A DNA stretch of 10,057 nucleotides from Methylobacteriaceae bacterium (GCA_019247255.1 JAFAPJ010000581.1:1-10057), one strand, 5' to 3'; shown: positions 1-8,208, counted from the first letter of the stretch. The notes: generated by a model from the sequence alone, not told the origin. Numbers and translations: made by a program.

Positions 1-1
1 G

Positions 2-367
2 GTCGCCTCGATCGCGCCCGACGCCGCGACGACCGGCTCGCTCAAGCCCGCATCGGCCCCGGCCGAGCTAAAGCTCGCCCCGGAGCTCGCGGGCGAGGAT
101 TGGCGGCGGGCGAAGGGCGCGCTCGCCATCGCGCTCGACCCGCAGGGCAACGGCCGCCCCTTCAAATGGGACAATCCCGAAACGCAGGTCGGCGGCGTGA
201 TCACGCCCGAAGGCCCGCCTTACGTCGTGGCGGACGAGATCTGCCGCGACTACAGCGTCTCGGTCCACGGCCCCGGCATCGACGAGCGGACGCGGCAAGG
301 CACCGCCTGCCGCCTCTCGGCCGACAGCTGGGAGATCCGCCCCCGGACCACCGGCCGAAAAAGCTGA
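2..367 (+). CDS. RT0821/Lpp0805-type surface protein, C-terminal part (5' end outside window)
   Basis: The reading frame is open from the left edge to a TGA at 365-367 and gives 121 residues, so the start and any signal peptide are missing. A low-complexity Ala/Pro/Ser/Thr linker comes first. It is followed by a compact domain containing LAIALDPQGNGRPFKWDNPE, then a Gly-rich turn, VVADEICRDYSVSV and GTACRLSADSWEIRP. The 'ALDPQGNG...WDNPETG' block, followed by a Cys and a 'GTACR..DGSWEI' ending, is what I recognise from the RT0821/Lpp0805 family (17-kDa surface-antigen-like C-terminal domain), common in alphaproteobacterial envelopes. Two Cys remain (DEICRD and GTACRL), which fits a periplasmic or surface disulfide. 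The molecular function of the family is unknown. The next gene begins 109 nt downstream, so the two need not be co-transcribed. Family assignment is fairly secure; an envelope location is inferred. Confidence 0.72.
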   Translation, partial: VASIAPDAATTGSLKPASAPAELKLAPELAGEDWRRAKGALAIALDPQGNGRPFKWDNPETQVGGVITPEGPPYVVADEICRDYSVSVHGPGIDERTRQGTACRLSADSWEIRPRTTGRKS

Positions 368-385
368 CCGCGCCCGCCCGGCCCG

Positions 386-415
386 TTGTATTTCCGCAAC
401 ACTGCCCCCAAGTAG
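386..415 (+). promoter_or_regulatory. weak promoter-like stretch upstream of the dnaJ-like gene
   Basis: In the 109-nt gap, TTGTAT (386-391) could serve as a -35 element. The hexamers about 17 nt downstream (around 409-415, AAGTA-like) match a -10 poorly. GTTG (385-388) and CAAC (397-400) also form a small inverted repeat over the same bases. It is offered only because the dnaJ-like gene needs a promoter and this is the least GC-rich part of the gap. Confidence 0.2.
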
Positions 416-431
416 GAGGGCGGATTACATT

Positions 432-461
432 CGGGGCGCGCGGCGAGGCGCCGGCGCCCCG
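432..461 (+). other. very stable GC hairpin in the leader of the dnaJ-like gene
   Basis: CGGGGCGC (432-439) pairs perfectly with GCGCCCCG (454-461). Inside it, CGGCG (441-445) pairs with CGCCG (449-453) around an AGG loop (446-448), with a single bulged G at 440. That makes 13 paired positions, all G-C. The structure ends 15 nt before the ATG at 477 and only CGGAAACGAACCCCC lies between, so it abuts the ribosome-binding region. It has no T tract, so it is not a standard intrinsic terminator. It could shape translation or mRNA stability of the chaperone gene, or terminate the upstream gene weakly. The pairing is read directly from the sequence; any role is inferred. Confidence 0.6.
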
Positions 462-476
462 CGGAAACGAACCCCC

Positions 477-1394
477 ATGCGCGACCCTTACGACATTCTC
501 GGCGTCTCGCGGCAGGCGGACGAGGCGGCCATCAAGAAGGCCTATCGCAAGCTCGCCAAGCAGTACCACCCGGACCGGAACGCGAACGACCCGAAGGCGA
601 AGGATCGCTTCGCCGAGGTGAACGCGGCCTATGAGATCCTGGGCGACGACAAGAAGCGGGCCCAGTTCGACCGCGGCGAGATCGACGCGGACGGCAAGCC
701 GCGCTTCCAGGGCTTCGAAGGCTTTCCCGGCGGCGCCGGGGCGGGCGGCAGCCCGTTCGAGACCTTCTCCTTCGGCTTCGGGGGACGCGGCGCCCGCCCA
801 GGCGCTGCCGGGGCCGGCGCGGGTCTCGGCGAGGACATCTTCTCGACCTTCTTCGGCGATGCGATGCGCGGCGCCCGGGCGCGCGCCGCCAAGGGCGAGG
901 ACGTCCAGGCGAGCCTGACGGTCACGATCGAGCAGATCGCCCGGGACGAGAAGACTCGGATCACGCTGCCCGGCGGCCGCGAGGTCGAGGTGACGTTGCC
1001 GCCCGGCCTAACGGACGGGCAGACGATCCGCCTGCGCGGGCTCGGCCGCCCGGGCCAGGGCGGGGCCGAGGCGGGCGACGCGCTCCTCACGATCCGCATC
1101 GCGCCGCAGGATCGCTACGAGATCGCGGGCAGCGACCTGCGCCTACGCTGGCCTGTCGACCTCGAGGACGCGATCCTCGGCGGCCGGATCCGCGTGCCGA
1201 CTCCGACCGGCGCGGTCGAGATGACCGTGCCGCCGATGACGAGCTCGGGACGGACCTTCCGGCTGCGCGGCAAGGGCCTCCCGAAGAAAGGGGGGCACGG
1301 CGACCTCCTGGTCACGGCCGAGATCAGGCTGCCCGAAACGCCGGATCCGCGTCTCGAGGAATTCGCCCACGAGCGCCGCGCCGCCAAGGTCTGA
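477..1394 (+). CDS. DnaJ-type co-chaperone without zinc finger (CbpA-like, class B Hsp40)
   Basis: The 305-residue product has an N-terminal J domain at about residues 1-68 (start MRDPYDILGV; HPD motif at 31-33). The HPD loop stimulates Hsp70 ATPase activity. A Gly/Phe-rich linker follows at about 76-120 (FPGGAGAGG..FETFSFGFGGRG). The C-terminal substrate-binding beta domains run from about 140 to 295, with the typical LPGGREVEVTLPPGLTDGQTIRLRGLG pattern split over two lines of strands and GKGLPKKGGHGDLLV near the end. The protein has no cysteine at all, so the CxxCxGxG zinc-binding repeats of canonical DnaJ are absent. With its length of about 300 residues this places it with CbpA/DnaJ class B proteins acting with DnaK in the cytoplasm. 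No dnaK or grpE is in the window. The ATG at 477 begins the J domain directly; its ribosome-binding site (GGAAACGA) is weak and sits beside a strong hairpin. fabI starts 99 nt downstream on the same strand. Confidence 0.93.
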   Translation: MRDPYDILGVSRQADEAAIKKAYRKLAKQYHPDRNANDPKAKDRFAEVNAAYEILGDDKKRAQFDRGEIDADGKPRFQGFEGFPGGAGAGGSPFETFSFGFGGRGARPGAAGAGAGLGEDIFSTFFGDAMRGARARAAKGEDVQASLTVTIEQIARDEKTRITLPGGREVEVTLPPGLTDGQTIRLRGLGRPGQGGAEAGDALLTIRIAPQDRYEIAGSDLRLRWPVDLEDAILGGRIRVPTPTGAVEMTVPPMTSSGRTFRLRGKGLPKKGGHGDLLVTAEIRLPETPDPRLEEFAHERRAAKV

Positions 1395-1447
1395 GACGTC
1401 GCGGCCATCCCGCCCCGCGTCGGACGCCGGCCTTCCGCCCCGGAGGA

Positions 1448-1462
1448 CCCTTCGCTAAAGGG
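1448..1462 (+). repeat. small inverted repeat in the dnaJ-like/fabI gap
   Basis: CCCTT (1448-1452) and AAGGG (1458-1462) form a 5-bp stem with loop CGCTA, 31 nt before the fabI start. The 99-nt gap (1395-1493) shows no convincing terminator (no hairpin with a T run) and no clear -35/-10 pair. This repeat is the only local structure I see, and it is short enough to arise by chance. Confidence 0.25.
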
Positions 1463-1493
1463 GGCCGCGAGTTGCAGCGAGGGCGGACCATTC

Positions 1494-2321
1494 ATGGTGG
1501 CGGACACGGCGGCGCAAGGCCTGCTCGCGGGAAAGCGCGGCCTCATCCTGGGCGTCGCCAATAACCGGTCGATCGCTTACGGCATCGCCAAGGCCGCCCG
1601 GGCGCACGGCGCCGAGCTCGCCTTCACCTATCAGGGCGACGCCCTGAAGAAGCGCGTCGAGCCGCTCGCGGCCGATCTCGGCGGCCACGTGGTCGGCCAT
1701 TGCGACGTGACCGACCCCGCGACGGTGGACGCGGCTTTCGCGCAAGTGGCGCGGCTCTGGGGCGGGCTCGATTTCGTGGTCCACGCCATCGCCTTCTCGG
1801 ACAAGGACGAGCTGACGGGCCGCTATGTCGAGACGAGCGAGGCGAATTTCACCAAGTCGCTGCTCATCTCCTGCTACTCGTTCACGGCGATCGCGCAGCG
1901 GGCCGAGAAGCTTATGGAAAAGGGCGGATCGCTCCTCACGCTCACCTATTACGGCGCCGAGAAATGGATGCCGCATTACAACGTGATGGGAGTCGCGAAG
2001 GCCGCGCTCGAGGCGTCGGTGCGCTATCTCGCGGCCGATCTCGGACCGGGCGGCATCCGGGTGAACGCGATCTCGGCCGGACCGATCAAGACGCTCGCGG
2101 CGTCCGGCATCGGGGACTTTCGCTATATCCTGAAGTGGAACGAGTACAACTCGCCGCTGCGCCGGACCGTGACGATCGAGGAGGTCGGCGAGACGGCCGC
2201 CTTCCTCGCCTCCGACATGTCCCGCGGCATCACGGGCGAGATCCTGCACGTGGATGCGGGCTACCACGTGGTCGGCATGAAGAACCCCGAGGCGCCGGAC
2301 ATGACGCTCGAGCGCGAGTGA
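1494..2321 (+). CDS. fabI: enoyl-[acyl-carrier-protein] reductase (NADH), FabI type
   Basis: FabI catalyses the last reduction of each fatty-acid elongation cycle, trans-2-enoyl-ACP to acyl-ACP using NAD(P)H, in the cytoplasm. The 275-residue protein is a short-chain dehydrogenase/reductase with the FabI-specific N-terminal cofactor motif GKRGLILGVANNRSIAYGIA (residues 13-32) in place of the classical GxxxGxG. The catalytic pair Y162 and K169 (HYNVMGVAK, spacing Tyr-x6-Lys) matches E. coli Tyr156/Lys163, and Y152 matches Tyr146. NAISAGPIKTLAASGI (191-206) is the family's substrate/NAD loop, and the C-terminal GEILHVDAGYHVVGM is typical. The start ATG at 1494 leaves an ordinary short N-terminus and has only a modest purine stretch (AGGGCGGA) upstream. 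Residue 100, aligned to E. coli Gly93, is Ala in HAIAFSDKDEL. The TGA overlaps the GTG start of the next gene, which implies co-transcription. Confidence 0.96.
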   Translation: MVADTAAQGLLAGKRGLILGVANNRSIAYGIAKAARAHGAELAFTYQGDALKKRVEPLAADLGGHVVGHCDVTDPATVDAAFAQVARLWGGLDFVVHAIAFSDKDELTGRYVETSEANFTKSLLISCYSFTAIAQRAEKLMEKGGSLLTLTYYGAEKWMPHYNVMGVAKAALEASVRYLAADLGPGGIRVNAISAGPIKTLAASGIGDFRYILKWNEYNSPLRRTVTIEEVGETAAFLASDMSRGITGEILHVDAGYHVVGMKNPEAPDMTLERE

Positions 2322-2908
2322 GCGGGCCCGACCAACGCCTGTTCTTCGTCCGGCATGGCGAGACCGACTGGAACCGCACCGCGCGGCTCCAGGGCCAGCA
2401 GGACGTGCCGCTGAACGCGCTCGGGCGGGCGCAGGCCGCGGACGCGGCGCGACGCCTCCTCACGCTGGTGCAGGACCCCGGGACGCTCGACTACGTGGCG
2501 AGCCCGCTCGGGCGCACCCGGGAAACGATGGAGATCCTCCGCGAGGCGCTCGGCCTCCCGCGCGAGGGCTATCGGCTCGAGCCGCGCTTCGTCGAGCTCA
2601 CCTTCGGGCGCTGGGAGGGCCTGACCTGGCGCGAGGTGCGGCGCCATGACCCGGCGGGCGCGCGCGAGCGGGAAGCGGACAAGTGGGGCTACGTCCCGCC
2701 CGGCGGGGAGAGCTACGCCCAGCTCGAGACCCGCGTGCTGCCGGCGCTGGCGGAATGCCGATCGGACTCGGTGATCGTGGCGCATGGCGGGGTCGCCCGC
2801 GCCTTCCTGAGGGCCCTGGCTCAGACCTCCGAACAGGATGCGCCTCGGGTCGACATATGGCAGGGTCGCGTGCTCGTGTTCGAGGCGGGCCGCCATCGCT
2901 GGGTCTGA
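2318..2908 (+). CDS. histidine phosphatase family protein (phosphoglycerate-mutase-like)
   Basis: The 196-residue product carries the branch-1 histidine phosphatase signature. LFFVRHGETDWN holds the phospho-accepting H13 with R12, SPLGRTRET contains R66, FVELTFGRWEG contains the proton-donor candidate E93, and VIVAHGGVARA holds H156. This set is typical of small monomeric phosphatases (GpmB/CobC/PhoE-like) that hydrolyse phosphoesters through a phosphohistidine. Motifs alone do not distinguish substrate, and true cofactor-dependent mutases are usually longer (about 230-250 residues), so phosphatase activity is more likely. The GTG start at 2318 is chosen because the protein begins directly at the core fold and GTGA overlaps the fabI stop, a usual sign of translational coupling. 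The same frame stays open far upstream, but that part is the out-of-frame shadow of fabI. The next gene follows after 147 nt. Confidence 0.88.
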   Translation: MSGPDQRLFFVRHGETDWNRTARLQGQQDVPLNALGRAQAADAARRLLTLVQDPGTLDYVASPLGRTRETMEILREALGLPREGYRLEPRFVELTFGRWEGLTWREVRRHDPAGAREREADKWGYVPPGGESYAQLETRVLPALAECRSDSVIVAHGGVARAFLRALAQTSEQDAPRVDIWQGRVLVFEAGRHRWV

Positions 2909-3055
2909 ACCAAGACCCGGCCGCGCGGTTTCATGGCCGATGCGGCCGGCGCCGGACAGACGCGGTTCATCACCGGGCGGTTAGTCGCCCAGGAGTCGGG
3001 AGGTGCAGGCGCGCTCCTGCTGGTTCGGACGAGAGGCAACGGGCAGGGACGAGCG
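2909..3055 (+). other. 147-nt leader region before the synthetase gene
   Basis: An in-frame ATG at 2933 could extend the synthetase by 41 residues, but that extension is low in recognisable content and its ATG has no ribosome-binding site. The stretch therefore reads better as untranslated leader. It holds two small stem-loops: GGGCG (2975-2979) with CGCCC (2986-2990), and GCAGG (3005-3009) with CCTGC (3016-3020). I see no strong sigma-70-like promoter and no T-tract terminator. It is the longest intergenic gap in the rightward fabI-aroC run and so the likeliest place for independent control of the synthetase. Confidence 0.4.
3045..3049 (+). promoter_or_regulatory. ribosome-binding site that decides the synthetase start
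   Basis: AGGGA at 3045-3049 lies six bases before the ATG at 3056, a good Shine-Dalgarno match and spacing. The alternative in-frame ATG at 2933 is preceded by CGCGCGGTTTC, with no purine-rich site. Confidence 0.65.
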
Positions 3056-6000
3056 ATGACGAGCCTCGACATGCTGGCCGACGCGGAGGCCCCCGCCGCC
3101 GCGCCGGTCGCCGGGTCGCCCGCGCTTCTCGGCCCGCTCCGGCCGGATCTCGTGCGGGACGAGGTCCTGTCCGAGATCTTCGCCGCGACGGTCGCATCGC
3201 GGCCCGACCACGTCGCGATGATCTTCGGCGAGCGCCGGATCACCTATGCCGAGGTCGACCGCGAATCGCTCGCGCTCGCCCGCGGGCTCGTCCGGCTCGG
3301 GATCGGGCCGGGCGACGCGGTCGGTCTCTGGATGGAGCGCGGCGCCGACCTCCTGATCGCACAGATCGCGATCACCCGGACGGGCGCCGCCTGGCTCCCC
3401 TTCGATGCGGACGCGCCCGCCGACCGGATCGCGGTGTGCCTGGAGGATTCGGACGCCAAGACGCTGCTGACGAGCGACACCCTGTCGGCCCGGGCGCCCC
3501 GGGCGCGGCCCGTCCTCACCCCGGCGCAGCTCGTCGACGCCAGCGACAACCGGCCGGTCGACCCGCGCCGCCGGGGGCTCACGCGCGACCACGCCGCCTA
3601 CATGATCTACACCTCGGGCTCGACCGGCGTGCCGAAGGGCATCGTCGTCACCCAGGCGAACATCTGCCATTTCCTGCGCTCCTCGAACGCGCTCTACGGC
3701 TTCCGGCCGGACGACGTCGTGTTCCAGGGCGCCTCTGTCGCCTTCGACCTCTCGATGGAGGAGATCTGGATCCCGCTCATGGTCGGCGCGACGCTCCATG
3801 TCGCGACCCCCGCGATGCTGGGCGACGTCGAGCGTCTGCCGGACCTCCTGGCGCAGGCCGGGATCACGGTCCTGGACACCGTGCCGACGCTCCTCGCCAT
3901 GATCGGGCGCGAGGTGCCGAGCCTGCGGCTCATCCTGCTCGGCGGCGAGGCGCTGCCCGCGCCCCTCGTCGAGCGCTGGGCGACGCCCGGTCGGCGCGTC
4001 TTCAACACCTACGGCCCGACCGAAGCGACGGTCGTGGCGACCGTCGCGGAGGTGCATCCGGGCGAGCCCGTCACCATCGGCCGGCCGATCCCGAACTACT
4101 CGGCCTACGTGGTCGACGAGGCCATGCGGCCCTGCCGTCCGGGCCAGCAGGGCGAGCTCCTCATCGGCGGGCCGGGCGTCGCCCGCGGCTACCTCAAGCG
4201 CCCGGAGCTCACGGCCGACAAGTTCATCGCCAACCCCTTCGCGTCGGACGGGCGCGACCCGGTGCTGTATCGCTCCGGCGACGCCGTGAGCCTGACCGAG
4301 GCGGGCGAGATCGCTTTCCACGGCCGCATCGACGACCAGGTGAAGATCCGCGGGTTCCGGGTCGAGCTCGGCGAGATCGAGGCTCGGCTCGCCGCGAGGC
4401 CCGGCGTGTCCCAGGCGGCGGTCGTGCTGCGGGCGGACGAGGGCATCGACCGCCTCGTTGCCTTCGTGGTGCCGGGACGCGAGACGCCCCCGACCGCCCA
4501 GGAGCTGCGCAGCGCGCTTCGCCGCGACGTCCCGGCCTACATGGTGCCGGACCATGTCGAGTTCGCGGACGAGCTGCCGCGGCTCTCCTCCGGCAAGGTC
4601 GACCGCAAGGCCCTGAAGGCCAGGGCGATCTCGGCCGCCGCCGATGCGGGAGAGCAGGAGCCGCCCGCGAACGAGACCGAGGCGGCGCTCCTCGCCGCCG
4701 CCAAGAAGACCTTCGGCAACCAGCCGATCGGGCTCGAGGCGGATTTCTTCGCCGATCTCGGCGGGCATTCGCTGCTCGCGGCGCGCTTCGTGTCCTTCGT
4801 CCGGGAGAGCCCGGCGCTCGCCGCGATCACGCTCCAGGACGTCTACGGGAAGCGCAACCTCCGGGCGATGGCGGCGGAGCTCATCCGCAAGACGGGCGGC
4901 GCCGGGAGCGCGGCTGCGATCCGCGACCTCTCCTTCGCGCCGCCGCCCCTCCTGCGGCGTTTCCTGTGCGGCCTCGCGCAGGCCGTGGCGCTCCCCTTCG
5001 TGGTCGCGCTCGCGACGACGCAATGGCTCGGCGTGTTCGTCACCTACCTCGTCGTGGCGGGCGAGGGGCTCGACCTCGCGAGCGAGATCGTCGTCATCCT
5101 GTCCGTCTACATCGCCATCAACATCGTGACGGCGGCGATTGGGATCGGCGGGAAATGGCTGGTGCTCGGGCGCACGAAGCCGGGCCGCTACCCGCTCTGG
5201 GGCGCGTATTACTTCCGCTGGTGGCTCGCCCGGCGGCTGATGTCGCTCGTTCACCTGAAATGGATCATGGGCTCGCCCGCGATCGCGATCTACCTGCGCC
5301 TCCTCGGCGCCAAGGTCGGACGCGACACCGTCATCGGCGACGTCGATTTCGGCGCGCCGGACCTCGTGACGATCGGGGCGGGCGCGACGCTCGGCACCAA
5401 GGTCGTGATCGGCAACGCCGAGGCGGTCGGCAACGAGTTCATCATCGGCACGGTCGAGATCGGCCGCGACGTCGCGGTCGGCAATTCCTGCGTGCTCTCG
5501 TCGGGCGTCAAGCTCGGGGACGAGGTCGAGCTCCTCGATCTCACGACCGTGCCCGAGGACGTCGTCATCCCGGCCCGCGAGCGCTGGGACGGCTCGCCCG
5601 GCCGCAAGATCGCGGACGTCGATCCGGCCGAGCTGCCGGCGCGCGCCGAAGCCGGTCCCCGCCGCAGGCTGCTTCTGGGCGCGATCTACGCCGTCATGCT
5701 CATGCTGATGCCGGCCGTGAGCCTCCTGCCGATCTTCCCGGCCTTCTGGCTGTTCGACCTCATCGACGACTGGCTCTCGGAGGCGATCGGGGTCAGCTAT
5801 TATTGGTACCTGCCGGTCATCACCTGGCCGACCGCGATGGCGATGACGGCCGTGACGGTCGGGCTCGTTGCGCTCATCCGCTGGGCGGTGCTGCCCAAGG
5901 CGCGCTCGGGGACGTATTCGATCTTCTCCGGCTTCTACATGCGCAAGTGGATCGTCTCGCTCGCGACGGAGGTCACGCTCGAGACGCTCTCCTCGCTCTT

Positions 6001-7102
6001 CGCGACCGTGTTCATGCGCGCATGGTATCGCCTCATGGGCGCGGCGGTCGGGCGCGGAGCCGAGATCTCGACGAACCTCTCGGGCCGCTACGACCTCGTC
6101 GCGATCGGGTCGAAGAACTTCATTGCCGACGAGGTCGTGCTCGGCGACGAGGACATCCGGCGCGGCTGGATGCGGCTCGAGCCCGTCAGCACGGGCGAGC
6201 GCGTGTTCATCGGCAACGACGCGGTCGTTCCGCCGGGCAGCGTCATCCCGAGCGACACGCTGATCGGCATCAAGTCGAAGCCGCCCGCGAACGACGTCAT
6301 CCAGCCTGGCGACACCTGGTTCGGCTCGCCGCCGATCCGCCTGCCGGCGCGCCAGCGCGTCGACATCGGGGTCTCGGCGACCTACGAGCCGCCGCTCAGC
6401 CGCAAGCTCGTCCGCCTCGCCTTCGAGCTCTTCCACACCTCGTTCCCGACGATGCTCTTCATCTCGCTCGGCATCGCGGCGGTCGATTTCCTGTTCTACC
6501 CCGTGATCCTGCTCGGCGATTGGTGGGCGCTGTTCCGCAACTTCGTCCTCGCGAGCGTCCTCATCGCGCTGACCCAGGTCGTCATGGTGGCGGTCGCCAA
6601 ATGGGCGCTGATGGGCCGCTACGAGCCCACGATGAAGCCGATGTGGTCGTTCTGGGCCATGAAGACCGAGGCGGTCGCGGTGCTCTATTGGGGCCTTGCC
6701 GGCAAGGTGCTGCTCGAGCATCTCGCGGGAACGCCCTTCCTCCCCTGGGTGCTGCGGGTCTTCGGGACGAAGACGGGCCAGGGCATCTGCCTCCTCAGCA
6801 CGGACATCACGGAGTTCGACTGCGTGACGATCGGCGATTATTGCACCGTGAACTCGCATTCCGCCCTGCAGACGCATCTCTACGAGGACCGCGTGATGAA
6901 GGTCGGCCGGGTCCATCTCGGCCGGGGCGTGACGGTCGGGGCGAACGCGACCGTCCTCTACGATACGAAGGTGGGGGATTGGGCGCAGCTGCGCCCGCTC
7001 ACGATCGTCATGAAAGGCGAAGCGATCCCGGCGAACAGCGAATGGGAGGGCGCGCCGGCCGAGCCCGTCGTGCACCCCGCGCCGCCTGCCCAGGCCGCGT
7101 GA
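3056..7102 (+). CDS. Pls/PosA-type membrane homopoly-amino-acid synthetase (A-T-6TM-3C)
   Basis: The 1348-residue protein combines a single NRPS module with a membrane C-terminus, the layout of epsilon-poly-L-lysine synthetase (Pls). The adenylation domain spans about 30-520: [10 protein letters not shown] (186-195, ATP-binding), FDLSMEEIW from 230, NTYGPTE (317-323), YRSGD (405-409), [13 protein letters not shown] from 423, and SSGKVDRK with the catalytic K514. The carrier domain covers about 545-625, with phosphopantetheine site S572 in DLGGHSLL. Six hydrophobic segments lie near 636-671, 678-705, 869-901, 915-945, 1132-1160 and 1163-1187. Hexapeptide/beta-helix-like soluble domains follow each pair, at about 751-855, 995-1100 and 1238-1340. 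In Pls such tandem domains form the peptide bonds iteratively in place of a condensation domain (established for that family; inferred here). There is no HHxxxDG condensation domain and no thioesterase. Total length is close to Pls (about 1300). Substrate-code residues D231, L232, E235, T278, L294, G296, T318, V326, V327, K514 suggest a basic amino acid, possibly lysine. Activation needs a phosphopantetheinyl transferase, not present here. aroC follows after 13 nt. Confidence 0.9.
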   Translation: MTSLDMLADAEAPAAAPVAGSPALLGPLRPDLVRDEVLSEIFAATVASRPDHVAMIFGERRITYAEVDRESLALARGLVRLGIGPGDAVGLWMERGADLLIAQIAITRTGAAWLPFDADAPADRIAVCLEDSDAKTLLTSDTLSARAPRARPVLTPAQLVDASDNRPVDPRRRGLTRDHAAYMIYTSGSTGVPKGIVVTQANICHFLRSSNALYGFRPDDVVFQGASVAFDLSMEEIWIPLMVGATLHVATPAMLGDVERLPDLLAQAGITVLDTVPTLLAMIGREVPSLRLILLGGEALPAPLVERWATPGRRVFNTYGPTEATVVATVAEVHPGEPVTIGRPIPNYSAYVVDEAMRPCRPGQQGELLIGGPGVARGYLKRPELTADKFIANPFASDGRDPVLYRSGDAVSLTEAGEIAFHGRIDDQVKIRGFRVELGEIEARLAARPGVSQAAVVLRADEGIDRLVAFVVPGRETPPTAQELRSALRRDVPAYMVPDHVEFADELPRLSSGKVDRKALKARAISAAADAGEQEPPANETEAALLAAAKKTFGNQPIGLEADFFADLGGHSLLAARFVSFVRESPALAAITLQDVYGKRNLRAMAAELIRKTGGAGSAAAIRDLSFAPPPLLRRFLCGLAQAVALPFVVALATTQWLGVFVTYLVVAGEGLDLASEIVVILSVYIAINIVTAAIGIGGKWLVLGRTKPGRYPLWGAYYFRWWLARRLMSLVHLKWIMGSPAIAIYLRLLGAKVGRDTVIGDVDFGAPDLVTIGAGATLGTKVVIGNAEAVGNEFIIGTVEIGRDVAVGNSCVLSSGVKLGDEVELLDLTTVPEDVVIPARERWDGSPGRKIADVDPAELPARAEAGPRRRLLLGAIYAVMLMLMPAVSLLPIFPAFWLFDLIDDWLSEAIGVSYYWYLPVITWPTAMAMTAVTVGLVALIRWAVLPKARSGTYSIFSGFYMRKWIVSLATEVTLETLSSLFATVFMRAWYRLMGAAVGRGAEISTNLSGRYDLVAIGSKNFIADEVVLGDEDIRRGWMRLEPVSTGERVFIGNDAVVPPGSVIPSDTLIGIKSKPPANDVIQPGDTWFGSPPIRLPARQRVDIGVSATYEPPLSRKLVRLAFELFHTSFPTMLFISLGIAAVDFLFYPVILLGDWWALFRNFVLASVLIALTQVVMVAVAKWALMGRYEPTMKPMWSFWAMKTEAVAVLYWGLAGKVLLEHLAGTPFLPWVLRVFGTKTGQGICLLSTDITEFDCVTIGDYCTVNSHSALQTHLYEDRVMKVGRVHLGRGVTVGANATVLYDTKVGDWAQLRPLTIVMKGEAIPANSEWEGAPAEPVVHPAPPAQAA

Positions 7103-7115
7103 TCGTCGCCGCCGC

Positions 7116-8207
7116 ATGTCGCACAACAGCTTCGGGCATCTTTTCCGCGTCACGACCTACGGCGAGAGCCACGGCCCGGGGATCGGCTGCATCGTCGATG
7201 GCTGCCCGCCGGGGCTGCCGCTCGCCGAGGCCGACATCCAGGCCGAGCTCGACCGGCGGCGCCCCGGGCAGTCGCGCTTCACGACGCAGCGCCAGGAGCC
7301 CGACCGGGTCCGCATCCTGTCGGGCGTCTTCGCGGACGACAGGACGGGCGGCCCCGTCACGACGGGCACCCCGATCGCGCTCGCGATCGAGAACGTCGAC
7401 CAGCGCTCGAAGGATTACGCCGAGATCCGCGACCGCTACCGGCCGGGCCACGCGGACTACGCCTACGACGCGAAGTACGGCCTGCGCGATTATCGCGGGG
7501 GAGGGCGCTCCTCCGCCCGCGAGACGGCGGCCCGCGTCGCGGCCGGCGCTGTCGCCCGCCGTGTCCTGCCCTCCGTCACGATCCGCGGCGCCGTCGTTCA
7601 AATGGGCCCGCACGCGATCGACCGCGCGCGCTTCGACTGGGAGGAGGTCGGGCGCAACCCGCTCTTCTGTCCGGACCCGGTCGCGGCGACCGCCTGGGCG
7701 GAATACCTCGACGGGGTCAGGAAGGCGGGCTCCTCGGTCGGCGCGGTGATCGAGGTGGTGGCCGAGGGCGTGCCGCCCGGGCTCGGCGCGCCGATCTACG
7801 GCAAGCTCGACGCCGACCTCGCGGCCGGGCTCATGTCCATCAACGCCGTGAAGGGCGTCGAGATCGGCGACGGCTTCGCGGCGGCGGCGCTCCAGGGCGA
7901 GGAGAACGCCGACGAGATGGCGCCCGGCAACGAGGGCGCGCCGCGCTTCCTGTCGAACCACGCGGGCGGCATCCTCGGGGGGATCTCGACCGGTCAGCCG
8001 ATCGTCGTCCGGTTCGCCGTGAAACCGACCTCGTCGATCCTCCAGTCGCGCCGGAGCGTCACCCGGGACGGCGAGGCGGTCGACGTCGTGACGAAGGGTC
8101 GCCACGACCCCTGCGTCGGCATCCGGGCGGTCCCGGTCGGCGAGGCGATGGTCGCCTGCATCCTGGCCGACCACTGGCTTCGCCACCGGGGGCAGGTGGG
8201 CGGCTGA
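7116..8207 (+). CDS. aroC: chorismate synthase
   Basis: AroC converts 5-enolpyruvylshikimate-3-phosphate to chorismate using reduced FMN, the last common step of aromatic biosynthesis. The 363-residue product starts [20 protein letters not shown], the family's first signature, with the conserved H19. It continues with RRRPGQSR (48-55), the second signature PGHADY (H112) followed by [20 protein letters not shown], and later [18 protein letters not shown] and the third region with RDGE and GRHDPCV. H19 and H112 match the two catalytic histidines known from other bacterial enzymes. Length agrees with the bacterial norm of about 350-370. The ATG at 7116 begins the first signature; no good Shine-Dalgarno sequence precedes it and the synthetase stop is only 13 nt upstream, so translation may depend on ribosomes arriving from that gene. 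It converges on the next gene with one base between the stops. Confidence 0.97.
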   Translation: MSHNSFGHLFRVTTYGESHGPGIGCIVDGCPPGLPLAEADIQAELDRRRPGQSRFTTQRQEPDRVRILSGVFADDRTGGPVTTGTPIALAIENVDQRSKDYAEIRDRYRPGHADYAYDAKYGLRDYRGGGRSSARETAARVAAGAVARRVLPSVTIRGAVVQMGPHAIDRARFDWEEVGRNPLFCPDPVAATAWAEYLDGVRKAGSSVGAVIEVVAEGVPPGLGAPIYGKLDADLAAGLMSINAVKGVEIGDGFAAAALQGEENADEMAPGNEGAPRFLSNHAGGILGGISTGQPIVVRFAVKPTSSILQSRRSVTRDGEAVDVVTKGRHDPCVGIRAVPVGEAMVACILADHWLRHRGQVGG

Positions 8208-8208
8208 A

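Noticed and set aside
1700..2317. Extension of the histidine phosphatase frame upstream to 1700
   Set aside because: This part is the out-of-frame reading of fabI; the phosphatase fold starts immediately after the GTG at 2318.
2933..3055. N-terminal extension of the synthetase from the ATG at 2933
   Set aside because: There is no ribosome-binding site and no recognisable sequence in the 41 added residues; the ATG at 3056 has AGGGA at proper spacing.
2981..7153. A 1390-codon open frame antisense to the synthetase
   Set aside because: Its product is a monotonous mix of Arg, Asp, His, Glu and Ala without any domain. Long antisense frames are expected opposite high-GC genes, and the plus strand has a clear full-length NRPS-like protein.
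2683..7749. A 1688-codon open frame on the plus strand in another register
   Set aside because: It crosses the phosphatase, synthetase and aroC genes out of frame and consists of Arg/Gly/Ala/Pro-rich sequence with no motifs.
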